DNA of 62,070 nt, from assembly GCA_003671275.1 (NCBI GenBank), contig QWPB01000128.1, positions 1 to 62,070 of the forward strand, written 5' to 3'. The stretch comes from Planctomycetota bacterium. GTDB taxonomy: Bacteria > Planctomycetota > Planctomycetia > Planctomycetales > Planctomycetaceae. Under the pieces are notes generated by a model. That model worked only from the letters and a program-made list of their open reading frames with translations, had not been told where the DNA came from and did no database searches. Positions 54,476 to 62,070 of this stretch are shown here, piece after piece; positions within the stretch are counted from its first letter, which is position 1, and every line of letters begins with the position of its first letter. The position numbers and the translations under genes are program-made.

Positions 54476-55564
54476 TTAGAACTCTCCGACGACTTCATTA
54501 CCACGAACAGATCCCAGGGCACCCCACACGCCGTAAGGGCTGATCTGGCTGCCCGAAGGAGAGCCAGCCGTCAGGTTACCGGTGTGGATATTTTCGCTGA
54601 TGAAGCGAACGGCTCCGTCACCCATCAGACACTGGGCTCCCCCCGTATGGAGGCTGGTCGGGTCGAAGATACCGTCCCGGTCGTCGTTGCCCGGATCGGT
54701 ACAGCTCGGCTTGTTCGGACCGACAATCGTCGTACAGCCGGTCATCGTGTTCGTTCCGTCGATCCACCGCAAGCCAGTGTAGACTCGCACCGTCCCGGAG
54801 TTGTTGTAGACGCCCGGACCGTTGGTTCCAGCCGTCGCGAGACAGGAGGCCGCATTGGCCCGGTAAGTGGCCTGACCCAGGTCACCGCTGATACCACCGT
54901 CCCGAACGGTCAGCGCACCCGGCTTGGCCTTGATACGTTCGGACACACAAATCGTGTTGCTCAACCCGTCCGTCACGTCACGGAATCCACGAGTCCCCGA
55001 TCCCCCTGTCCCCCCGACGAAGAATCCACGCAGACCGCGTCCGCCGTTTCCATTCCACTGCGGGCAGGTATCCCACGACTGATCGCCGCGAGAGAACATG
55101 TAGTTGGTCGTCCCGCGAGGAGCCTGGGCGTTGGTGTCGCCGTCTGACGGGCACAGCAGTGCGGGGATGATGGTCACCACAGCACGGTGGTTGTTATCCC
55201 ACGGAACAAACGAATTTCCGACGTAATTCTGAGTTCCGTTGACAGATGCCGCAGTTCCGCCACCAGCAATCAGGTTCGCCAGTGGCGCCTGATCCAAGTA
55301 CGGGAGCATCCCCACAAACGGACTATGACGTTGACCACCAGGGCCGCCATTCGGTCCGACCATCGGGACCAGATTGAAGACATCGTGGTAGTTATGGATC
55401 GCCAGACCAATCTGCTTCAGATTGTTCTTGCACTGCGAACGACGAGCGGCTTCGCGAGCCTGCTGGACAGCTGGCAGCAACAACGCGATCAGAACTGCAA
55501 TGATCGCGATCACGACCAGCAATTCGATCAGCGTAAAGCCGCGCCGAATTCGAGACATCAACAT
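54476..55564 (-). CDS. DUF1559 pseudopilin-like protein (first gene of operon)
   Basis: 362 residues; AAGG lies 7 bases before ATG 55564. The type IV pilin/pseudopilin leader and N-terminal helix [20 protein letters not shown] is processed by prepilin peptidase at G|F. It continues [20 protein letters not shown]. The DUF1559 body has [50 protein letters not shown] and ends with an [20 protein letters not shown] segment. DUF1559 proteins are very numerous in planctomycetes and probably form surface or secretion pseudopili. It heads an operon of four genes. Confidence 0.93.
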   Translation of the reverse strand: MLMSRIRRGFTLIELLVVIAIIAVLIALLLPAVQQAREAARRSQCKNNLKQIGLAIHNYHDVFNLVPMVGPNGGPGGQRHSPFVGMLPYLDQAPLANLIAGGGTAASVNGTQNYVGNSFVPWDNNHRAVVTIIPALLCPSDGDTNAQAPRGTTNYMFSRGDQSWDTCPQWNGNGGRGLRGFFVGGTGGSGTRGFRDVTDGLSNTICVSERIKAKPGALTVRDGGISGDLGQATYRANAASCLATAGTNGPGVYNNSGTVRVYTGLRWIDGTNTMTGCTTIVGPNKPSCTDPGNDDRDGIFDPTSLHTGGAQCLMGDGAVRFISENIHTGNLTAGSPSGSQISPYGVWGALGSVRGNEVVGEF

Positions 55565-55598
55565 TGTTCACCTTTGAAGAAGAGAGAGAAGAGAGAAC

Positions 55599-55627
55599 CT
55601 GTACGGAATTTGTTGCAGTACGTCAAT
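55599..55627 (-). promoter_or_regulatory. Putative sigma-70 promoter of the DUF1559 operon
   Basis: On the minus strand the -35 box TTGACG (55622-55627) is 17 bases from a -10-like TACAGG (55599-55604). It is followed by a pyrimidine-rich leader (CT repeats, about 55578-55597) and the Shine-Dalgarno of the DUF1559 gene. Spacing is ideal; the -10 is weak. Confidence 0.5.
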
Positions 55628-56233
55628 CAGAGGGGAAATTCGCCCGTTGTGCCAGATAAATCTCAGAATTGTTCGAAGTTGAGACTTGCGAGCCACATTT
55701 TCCCACCGATGACATCCACTTGACCAACTGGCGAAGCCTCTGCGAGTCAGGAACACTGCTTTCGGCGAGTGGCGCGGACGCAGCGGGTGTGTTTTGGATC
55801 ACTTGCTGGGCACCGCAGGGCCCACTCCGACAAAACAATTCTGGAGTCATCAACGGAATGTCATTGAGGGCATGGGGTTGTGTTGAAGTTCTGGTGCGTC
55901 ATCGCCTGCGTACTCCCCTCGGACAAACACACAGCGTGCGAACACTCCTGGGGATAGAACTGTGACCCGATACCGATTTCCGCAGGGAAATTGGTAATTG
56001 ACCTGACGTGAAGAATTATCGCCCAATTTTCTGCCGTAGAAAAGTCATTTGAGAATTCAACTAACTATATTTTCGTAAATACTGTTAAGGTAAGGTGTCA
56101 TTCTGACGAAAAGTGATGGTTTTTTTGGCGCATCAATAATAATTGATCCGATCCCGGTTTCTCTGCCAGGGGGTGTGAGAGCCTGACAAGGGGAGGAGGA
56201 GGGGGCCGAATCCAATAACCCGCAAGCCCTCCA
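55628..56233. other. Long intergenic region upstream of the DUF1559 operon
   Basis: About 600 bp with no convincing gene. Its right half (about 55985-56160) is AT-rich and may hold regulator sites. A 98-codon + strand frame at 55669-55965 is judged non-coding. A GC-rich stretch before 56234 is downstream of the oxidoreductase gene. Confidence 0.45.
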
Positions 56234-57295
56234 CTACGAAACGCTGAGTCCGCTGGCCCGCAAAATGGTTTCCTGAACGGCCAGATCATGGGCGGGGCCA
56301 AACGTCGCCGGGCTTTCTCCGCGAATAATGCGGGCCATGTCGGCGGCATCACCGATGTAACGCTCGTATTTGGGGAACTGGATCACCTGCGTTCCGGCCT
56401 TGTACTTCTCGCGGGGCTGGTCCAGCGAGATCGTAGCTGTAGGGGCATCCAGAGGCTGAATGTGGAATGTCCCACCGGTCCCCACCACGCTCAGGTGCCG
56501 CCGCGAAAACCCTTCCACCTCCAGCCCGGTCGCTCGGACCGATGCCGTCGCGCGCGGGTACTCGAACACGGCCAGCATGTTGTCCACGAGCCCATCGGGA
56601 GCCGGGCTGCTTTGACGCGGGAACGCGGTCACCTGATCCGGCTGGCCGAGAATGCCGACCACGAGATCGATCACGTGACATCCCAGCTCGAACATCATGC
56701 CGCCGGGGTAGCGGGCATGGGCTTTGCGCCCCGCCGGTGTGACGACTTTGCTCATCACGCCATGCACTTCAAAGACCTCTCCGAGCCAGCCGTGATTCAA
56801 AAACATCTTCAGTAACAGCACGGCGGGATTATACCGGAACATGTAACCGGTCTGGACCAGTCGCTGTCGTTTCGTTGCCAGGTCGAACAGTCGTTTCAGC
56901 TGGGGTAAGGATTCGCCAGCGGGTTTGTCGACGTGGACATGCATTCCGGCCTGAACACAAGCTGCGGCGTGCTCCAACGAGTCCCGCATCTCCGATTCGA
57001 TCAGTACCGCCTGCAGGCCAGGCAACGCCAGCAGTTCCTCGCGACTCAGCCACGGAAGACCTCGACACCAAGGCTGTTCGGCGACCGACCGGCGAAGGGC
57101 CGCATCTGGTTCACACAAGCCAACGACTTCATAATCGGCACTCTGGCGGTAGATACCCAACTTGCTGGCATGCCCATGCGACACGCCGATCTGGGCGACC
57201 TTGATCCGCGGCTGCGGCTCAGCCGCGCGAGCCGGTGCCCCAGCCCACAAGGCCCACGCAACTCCCCCCATCTGACCGAGGAACCGACGACGCAT
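56234..57295 (-). CDS. Gfo/Idh/MocA oxidoreductase with Tat-like leader
   Basis: 353 residues from ATG 57295 (MRRRFLGQMGGVAWALWAGA), a twin-Arg-type signal (RRRFLGQ). The NAD(P)-binding segment is IKVAQIGVSHGHASKLGIYR. The catalytic-type motif is HVDKPAGESLPQLKRLFDLA. Substrate-domain blocks are FRYNPAVLLLKMFLNHG and MMFELGCHVIDLVVGILGQP. The usual GxGxxG is altered to GVSHGH, so the cofactor may be bound differently. Family members oxidise sugars and related compounds. It probably acts outside the cytoplasm. Confidence 0.9.
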   Translation of the reverse strand: MRRRFLGQMGGVAWALWAGAPARAAEPQPRIKVAQIGVSHGHASKLGIYRQSADYEVVGLCEPDAALRRSVAEQPWCRGLPWLSREELLALPGLQAVLIESEMRDSLEHAAACVQAGMHVHVDKPAGESLPQLKRLFDLATKRQRLVQTGYMFRYNPAVLLLKMFLNHGWLGEVFEVHGVMSKVVTPAGRKAHARYPGGMMFELGCHVIDLVVGILGQPDQVTAFPRQSSPAPDGLVDNMLAVFEYPRATASVRATGLEVEGFSRRHLSVVGTGGTFHIQPLDAPTATISLDQPREKYKAGTQVIQFPKYERYIGDAADMARIIRGESPATFGPAHDLAVQETILRASGLSVS

Positions 57296-57423
57296 AACCA
57301 CGCTCCACGAGTGATGATGACGGCTTCCCCGAAGTTGCCCGGGGAAACGAACGGAGACGTTCGAGCAGAGTCAGATTCTGGCTCCCGTATCCACAGACAG
57401 GCAGGGCTGGGCCACTGATCGGC

Positions 57424-57446
57424 AGGGTCGACAGATTGTCGACCCT
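57424..57446 (-). repeat. Perfect 10-bp inverted repeat after sppA
   Basis: AGGGTCGACA (57424-57433) pairs with 57437-57446 around a 3-base loop GAT. It lies 29 bases downstream of the SppA stop on the minus strand. No T-run follows, so a weak terminator or stability element is likely. Confidence 0.6.
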
Positions 57447-57474
57447 CTCAAGGTCTCCCCCACCTGGAGCAGCG

Positions 57475-59382
57475 CTAGTCGATCAGAACGCCGGGCATGG
57501 CCAGGATCGCCCGCTCCTGCTGGACCTGGTCCAGATGCCGCAGAGCCTGCAGAACCAGACGGGTACGTTGCGGGTCGAGTCCCTCCAGCAGCGGCAGCAC
57601 CTGCTGCATCAGCGGATCGTGGGGCAGGGGTGTCGCAAGACCGCGAATCTCTCCGCCATCCAGTTCCAGATGCTTGTTCTCATCCTTCTTGGGAGATCCG
57701 GCTGCGAGATCACCAAACAGCGATTCCAGAGGGTTGGTCGGACGTGGCATGACCTGCAATTCGTAATCGCTGGTCTTGGCCTGAGCTGCGGCGTAGGCGA
57801 TGGCGTCCTTCAGCGTACCAATTTCATCAACGAGACCGATTTCCAACGCCTGAAGTCCGGTGTAGACGCGGCCTCCCGCGAGATCATCAATCGGCTTCTT
57901 CAGATGCTCACCGCGTCCGGCGACGACGTGCCCCTTGAAGACCCCGTAGATCTCGTCCATCCATGCCTGCATCTGCTGCCGCTCGCCATCGGTGAACTTG
58001 CGTCCCGAGAACAGCATGCCCGCCTTTTCGCCGCGTTCGTTCCCCTGAAAGTTGATGCCGATCCGGTTCCATAGGTTCTGGGTTCCCAGCTTGCCCCCGA
58101 GCACCCCGATGGAACCCGTGATCGTAGTCGCATCGGCGTAGATCTTGTGGGCGCTGCAGGCGACATAGTACCCGCCACTGCCTGCGACACTGCCCATGGA
58201 GACGATCAATGGCTTCTTTGCTTTCACCTGATTCGCAGATCGCAAGATCACGTCACTGGCAGTTGCGGACCCCCCGGGGGAATCAACACGCAGCACGACA
58301 GCTTTTACCTGGGGATCATCAGCGGCCTGTTGCAGGGCTTTGCGGAGGGGCTCGCTGTAGGCGCCCCCCGAACTGGTCAGCGAGAAGGGCGAAGATTCGG
58401 GACTGCCGAGCGAGATGCCCCCCTCAATATAGACAATGGCGATCTGATCCTTTGTCGAGCGGCGTACTTGGGGACCATTCAGAATCTGAGCCCAGACCTG
58501 CAGCAGGGCGAACGGGTTGTTCATGTCCACCTGCATCCCCTTGGGCTTGGCGTATCCTTTGTCAAAGACCAGGTTCTCGCCATATGTCTGACGCAGATGG
58601 GCTTCCAGTGCGAGCCGTTCCTCCGCGGCGTCGATCAGGCCCGCCTGGACTGCCGACTCCGCTGAAAACAGGCCGGTTTGAATCCAGTTCTGAACCTTGT
58701 CCGCCGGGACGTTTCGCCCCGTGGCCATCAGGTCGACCACTCGGGAAAACAGTCCATCGTACAGCCAGGTATACATTTCCTTGGCAGCATCGCTGGGACC
58801 GCTGCGGGTGTACTGCTCGGCGGCACTCTTGTAGGCCCCGCAGGTCATGAAGTCCGGCTCGATTCCCAGCTTGTCAAACAGGCTTCGCAGATACATCTGC
58901 TCGCCGTAAATCCCAGTAATCCACAGATCCCCGGTGGGGACGACACTGATCCGGCTGGCTCCCGAAACCAGAGCGTAACTTTTGGTGTCGAGACTGTCCG
59001 AAAAAGCATAGATCTTCTTGCCTGCGGCCTTGATCCGGTCAAAGGCCGCTCGCAGTTCTTCCACTTGGGCGTAGTTCAACTCGGGGGAACTCAACAGGAC
59101 CACGACGGCCTTGACCGACTCATCCGCAGCGGCCTTGTCCAGTCGTGTGATGAAGGAGTTCAGCGACTCCAACCCGGCCGCTCCGAAAAGCGGGTCATCC
59201 GGAATGGGGGTTTCGAGCAGTGTGCCTTTAATGCCGAAGACCGCTGCGAGAGGCGGCTTGGCTTGGACGGGCTTCTCGGTTTTTGCCGGGGCGGGCTTCT
59301 CCTGCCCATAAATCATTGAGGGGGCCAGTCCGCCCGCCAGAATCACACCCCACAAAATCCAGCCACGAATGAAACGCTGCAT
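57475..59382 (-). CDS. sppA: Signal peptide peptidase SppA, 67-kDa type
   Basis: 635 residues with signal peptide (WILWGVILAGGLAPSMIYGQ). Two tandem S49 domains. The catalytic Lys is K185 (TCGAYKSAAEQYTRSGPSD) in the first half. The nucleophile Ser is about S402 (SMGSVAGSGGYYVACSAHK) in the second half, as in E. coli SppA (K209, S409). RVDSPGGSATASDVI is also conserved. It degrades cleaved signal peptides and is anchored at or secreted into the periplasm. The C-terminal 80 residues (PTNPLESLFGDLAAGSPKKD onward) are an extension of unknown role. The gene is monocistronic. Confidence 0.92.
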   Translation of the reverse strand: MQRFIRGWILWGVILAGGLAPSMIYGQEKPAPAKTEKPVQAKPPLAAVFGIKGTLLETPIPDDPLFGAAGLESLNSFITRLDKAAADESVKAVVVLLSSPELNYAQVEELRAAFDRIKAAGKKIYAFSDSLDTKSYALVSGASRISVVPTGDLWITGIYGEQMYLRSLFDKLGIEPDFMTCGAYKSAAEQYTRSGPSDAAKEMYTWLYDGLFSRVVDLMATGRNVPADKVQNWIQTGLFSAESAVQAGLIDAAEERLALEAHLRQTYGENLVFDKGYAKPKGMQVDMNNPFALLQVWAQILNGPQVRRSTKDQIAIVYIEGGISLGSPESSPFSLTSSGGAYSEPLRKALQQAADDPQVKAVVLRVDSPGGSATASDVILRSANQVKAKKPLIVSMGSVAGSGGYYVACSAHKIYADATTITGSIGVLGGKLGTQNLWNRIGINFQGNERGEKAGMLFSGRKFTDGERQQMQAWMDEIYGVFKGHVVAGRGEHLKKPIDDLAGGRVYTGLQALEIGLVDEIGTLKDAIAYAAAQAKTSDYELQVMPRPTNPLESLFGDLAAGSPKKDENKHLELDGGEIRGLATPLPHDPLMQQVLPLLEGLDPQRTRLVLQALRHLDQVQQERAILAMPGVLID

Positions 59383-59730
59383 GAGACTTCCTTCCCGGCG
59401 ATGACGACGAGTGCCATGGATGATCGACGCACCCGCGTACCTAGTTGCCGTCAGTGTAGCGATCCGGGAATGTGCAAAGAAGGTGAGCCCCGCGTGTAGC
59501 CGAGGGGATGTGCATTCGGAAAGCGAGGCCGATCAACAATCCAGTCGGTCACATGCCCTCAGAGGCGATGTTCGCTTCCAGATCGCCGGGCAGGCCCGAT
59601 TGCCCGTCCGACGACATCCACTCCTGGTGTCGACCGATTACCGGGGGATACGCGGGTGGCGAATTGACAGTTTGTCCGGTGAATTTCTAAGCTGTTTTCG
59701 AATTCAGTTCCGGTCCCCAGAGACAGAGTA
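59383..59730. other. Intergenic region carrying interspersed repeat copy C
   Basis: 348 bp between sppA (minus) and the next + gene. It holds repeat copy C at 59504-59610 and no protein-like frame. It presumably contains promoters for both flanking genes. Confidence 0.5.
59504..59610 (-). repeat. Interspersed repeat, copy C
   Basis: Read on the minus strand, this segment has GGGCAATCGGGCCTGCC, GCGATCTGGAAGCGAACA, GCCTCTGAGGGCATGTGACC, GACTGGATTGTTG and CTTTCCGAATGCACATCCC. The blocks match copy B (12543) in order and spacing, and copy A (42512) less closely. It is inverted relative to the other two. Confidence 0.65.
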
Positions 59731-60000
59731 ATGGCCAAACGGAAAGCCAGTCGGTCCTTTGAAGGGCAGAAGGTACGGGTCAAAGAGGGTGTGGTGATGC
59801 CCGAATTCGAGAGTATCGCCATTCAGGGGTGGACCGGTACGATTGTGGAAGCGGGTGCCGGTGAGGCCCCTCAGCTGATCGTGGAATGGGATGCCGACTC
59901 GATGGCAAAAATGCCGAGCAGCTACCAAACGCATTGCGATTCCCAGGGGCTGTATGCGGGGATGGCTTGTTTGCCGTTCGCGGATGTGGAGATTCTGTAA
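59731..60000 (+). CDS. Small cytosolic protein, 89 residues
   Basis: A compact beta-rich protein: SFEGQKVRVKEGVVMPEFES, IAIQGWTGTIVEAGAGEAPQ, LIVEWDADSMAKMPSSY and CLPFADVEIL. It has no signal peptide. The composition (turn-rich strands, 'GWTGTIVE', 'VEWD') looks like an SH3-like or KOW-type small domain. I do not recognise a named family. It is convergent with the next gene, with an 11-bp gap. Confidence 0.75.
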   Translation: MAKRKASRSFEGQKVRVKEGVVMPEFESIAIQGWTGTIVEAGAGEAPQLIVEWDADSMAKMPSSYQTHCDSQGLYAGMACLPFADVEIL

Positions 60001-60010
60001 TCGGAGGACG

Positions 60011-60478
60011 TTACTCCAGCGGGGTAAACTGTCCCTGCAGTCGCGAGGTGGCGTCTGAGGCGTTCATATTGAACAGAGCCTTGCCGCCCGTGCCCCAGCG
60101 GCCCCGTTGATAATGGAAAACCGCACACGCATCCCGCACGGTTGAGACGGCAGCGACATCTTCCATGTCGCCTCCTTCAATCGCTTCGAAGTGCAATTCA
60201 ATCGACACGAAGACCGTAATCAGCCCCGTACGAGCTTCTCGAGCCCATGCGACTAGTGGCTGCCAGTCGCATTTGACCCACCGCAGTCCACGGGGTTTGC
60301 CAGAAATGGCTGCCAATTCGAAGAAGCGAGCTTCGAGGGCCTCACGCTGCCGGGTAAAGCTGGTCTGCGCTGCGGCCACCTCACGTCGTTGCAGCCAACG
60401 GGCCAGCGGGATGGCAGTGACCATCACAACCACAGCCCCGAGACCCAGAATGGCAGCCAGCACTGGCAACGAAATCAT
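60011..60478 (-). CDS. Single-membrane-helix protein of unknown function
   Basis: 155 residues from ATG 60478 (MISLPVLAAILGLGAVVVMV), chosen over upstream in-frame ATGs because a GGAAG precedes it and a membrane helix starts here. A coiled segment follows (RWLQRREVAAAQTSFTRQRE). A soluble domain has GLRWVKCDWQPLVAWAREAR, VFVSIELHFEAIEGGDMEDV and TVRDACAVFHYQRGRWGTGG. I see no catalytic motif. The domain pattern recurs in planctomycete genomes as I recall, function unknown. Confidence 0.72.
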   Translation of the reverse strand: MISLPVLAAILGLGAVVVMVTAIPLARWLQRREVAAAQTSFTRQREALEARFFELAAISGKPRGLRWVKCDWQPLVAWAREARTGLITVFVSIELHFEAIEGGDMEDVAAVSTVRDACAVFHYQRGRWGTGGKALFNMNASDATSRLQGQFTPLE

Positions 60479-60626
60479 CGGCTCAGCTTCCCCAGTGGAC
60501 GAGACATACACCTTCATCGTGACGAGCACACGACAGGCTGTCCACACTCGGTGCCGAATCCCTGTTGGCGATGCAGTCTCTCGGTATTCGAGAGTGGCGC
60601 GGCCGATCCCAACGAATGCCATGCGA

Positions 60627-62070
60627 CTATTGAACCGACATCTCGATGTCAACAATTCGTGCGGTTGGCTTGATCAGGTCAATCGGAATGGCCTGTTCCG
60701 AATCCACGTGGGTCACGTTTCCAGCCAGGTCTCGGGCCTCGATCCGAATAAATACCGGGCTGGTGATTCGCGTGTCGACGGTCCACAGGTAGCGACCGCT
60801 ATTCTCCACCCAACCGCTGATCGGCTCCCACGGACCAGTCGGTGAATACGCATAGGACAGCAAGACGGGCTGGGCAGGCAGGTCGTTCTCGATCAGCGTC
60901 CAGTTGATTTGCAGCTGGTTGTGTGCCGGTCCGAGTCCTTGCTGAAACGAATTCAACTTGGGGCGAGGGGGAACCGTGTCGATGACAATAACAGTATCCG
61001 GCAGATCGCCCGGAACGGGAGGATCGATTGAGAGTCCAATCCCGCTGCGGGCTCGGATGGAAAATCCGTACTGTCCACTCTTCCGCAGCGACACGGTAAA
61101 CGGTGAGGACTTGTCGGGATCACTGCCGTAGTGAAACCAGCTGCGACCGTTATCTTCAGTGATATACAGGTCCACGGCACCGACCCCCGAGGGGCCCACC
61201 TGGTCCAGTGCATAGCCCAGGTTGAAGCTGGTCGTGTGGATGACCTTGGTGCCGGTCGGGTAGGGAGATGTGTGATGGCTGGTCGAGGGGTTCACCTGGA
61301 TCGGCGAGTTCGAGGACTGGCTGACCGGCTGGGGAATTGGGCGCGCCGACTGCGACGGGGAGGAGGCCACATGCGGATTCACCCGTGGCAATTCAGAGAC
61401 TCGCAGTGGTCGAAGGTCAGCGACCGGTTCACTGAAGTCGGGCTCGGTGGTTGTGCCTGGAACCGAAGCCGCCTTGGTTGTGGTATTTGCTGAGACCGTA
61501 ACTTCATTTTTGGCAAGGTCGGATACCCGTCCCGCGACGTAGAGAGTGGTGGCTTCATTCACGAACAGATCGGTCTGTCCCACAGCTGTCGAGGCTCCGT
61601 CCACTGCTTCCCACGCGCCCGTCTCTCCCACGCGGTACTTGAACTGTAATGTCGACAGGTCCAGCGCTTCGTCGTCCGCCTGCCATTTGAGTTCGACCCG
61701 GCCGGGGCCCAGTTCTCGCACCTTGATGTCGAGTGTGGGAGCCGTATCGTCCACATGGACTTTGAGACCCACCTGGACGGCTCCCGGCTGGACGGGGCGA
61801 CTCTGGCTGTCGACCAACTGAACGGCAAACCAATACTCGCCATTGTCGGCGGCGTTGTAACGAAACAGGCGATCGTTCGGCTGGGCTTTAGCCGCGGTGT
61901 TCCAGCTCTTGCCGCGATCGGTTGAGACCAGCAAGCGGACTTCTGTGGCCCGCAGTTGTTTCAGCAGTTCGGGCTGGTATTCGAACGGGATTCGCAGTGC
62001 GTGACGCCCCGTGTAGACTTTTGATTCCGCCACGACTAGCGAAACCATACTCAAAAAAGCCGCAGCCGCA
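60627..62070 (-). CDS. Secreted beta-domain protein (5' truncated by window)
   Basis: At least 475 residues and open at the right edge. In-frame codons at 62055-62069 continue an Ala-rich signal peptide (AAAAF then LSMVSLVVAES), so the true start is outside the window. The protein contains repeated fibronectin-III- or BNR-like strands: VRLLVSTDRGKSWN, DNGEYWFAVQLVDSQ, VDLYITEDNGRSWFHYG and KSGQYGFSIRARSGIGL. A Ser/Pro/Thr-rich linker (about residues 220-270) separates two halves. The phrase 'TDRGKSW' is typical of sortilin or sialidase Asp-box repeats, but no catalytic residues are seen. Probably an exported adhesion or binding protein. Confidence 0.8.
   Translation of the reverse strand, partial: AAAAFLSMVSLVVAESKVYTGRHALRIPFEYQPELLKQLRATEVRLLVSTDRGKSWNTAAKAQPNDRLFRYNAADNGEYWFAVQLVDSQSRPVQPGAVQVGLKVHVDDTAPTLDIKVRELGPGRVELKWQADDEALDLSTLQFKYRVGETGAWEAVDGASTAVGQTDLFVNEATTLYVAGRVSDLAKNEVTVSANTTTKAASVPGTTTEPDFSEPVADLRPLRVSELPRVNPHVASSPSQSARPIPQPVSQSSNSPIQVNPSTSHHTSPYPTGTKVIHTTSFNLGYALDQVGPSGVGAVDLYITEDNGRSWFHYGSDPDKSSPFTVSLRKSGQYGFSIRARSGIGLSIDPPVPGDLPDTVIVIDTVPPRPKLNSFQQGLGPAHNQLQINWTLIENDLPAQPVLLSYAYSPTGPWEPISGWVENSGRYLWTVDTRITSPVFIRIEARDLAGNVTHVDSEQAIPIDLIKPTARIVDIEMSVQ

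Noticed and set aside
54032-55147. 371-codon + strand frame across the DUF1559 gene
   Set aside because: Antisense shadow; Arg-rich random composition.
55669-55965. 98-codon + strand frame in the long intergenic region
   Set aside because: No SD, irregular composition and no recognisable fold; the region is better explained as regulatory.
1-62070. CRISPR arrays, phage genes or insertion sequences
   Set aside because: No regularly spaced direct repeats and no transposase, integrase or phage structural protein were seen; the three-copy repeat is dispersed and not an array.

Overview
The window looks like a chromosomal segment of a planctomycete, probably family Planctomycetaceae. GC is roughly 58-60 percent by eye. 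The clearest marker is the set of planctomycete-type families: DUF1549/DUF1553 with a cytochrome-like CxxCH, DUF1501 beside DUF1800, DUF1559 pseudopilin-like protein, DUF1598, DUF1080, SUMF1 domains, a sulfatase, CRTAC1/ASPIC proteins and Gfo/Idh/MocA oxidoreductases with Tat-like leaders. Operons are short, genes are often convergent or divergent, and many products carry secretion signals. I see no phage, IS or CRISPR. The genus cannot be fixed from the sequence.

Layout. 0-6 kb: the 3' part of a DUF1549/DUF1553 gene (cut by the left edge), a secreted cyanophycinase-like peptidase, a 57-residue coiled-coil protein on the other strand, and a SUMF1-LRR lipoprotein. 6-16 kb: acetolactate synthase ilvB with a clear terminator, a giant protein that I take as a candidate PPi-type PEP carboxykinase, an EboF-like phosphodiesterase, and one open frame that joins a molybdenum-carrier-like domain to MutY across an antisense tRNA-Ala gene. 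16-25.7 kb: a DUF6174-like protein, DUF1598, mutM, DUF2780, a membrane-anchored possible RNase-fold protein, an LptD-like outer-membrane protein and an orphan GspE-like ATPase. 25.7-35.3 kb, all on the minus strand: SUMF1 protein, hisI, DUF1501, DUF1800, two large secreted or anchored proteins of unknown function and an M19 dipeptidase.

35-46.9 kb: a polar amino-acid ABC ATPase, smpB, a 1212-residue glnE with an internal ACT pair, nrdR, an EboD-like sugar phosphate cyclase, an SGNH hydrolase, a sulfatase and a squalene-cyclase-repeat protein. 46.9-56 kb: DUF1080, then a minus-strand operon DUF1559 - small lipoprotein - two tandem TPR/FG-GAP/ASPIC paralogues in the same reading frame. 56-62 kb: a Gfo/Idh/MocA oxidoreductase, SppA, small conserved proteins and a secreted protein cut by the right edge.

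Shared functions. mutM and mutY both act on 8-oxoguanine damage. The eboD- and eboF-like genes may be scattered parts of the ebo pathway. GlnE with ACT domains suggests a local change in nitrogen signalling. Non-coding structure includes a three-copy interspersed repeat of about 100 bp (12.6, 42.5 and 59.5 kb), a REP-like paired palindrome (28.7 kb) and several perfect hairpins.
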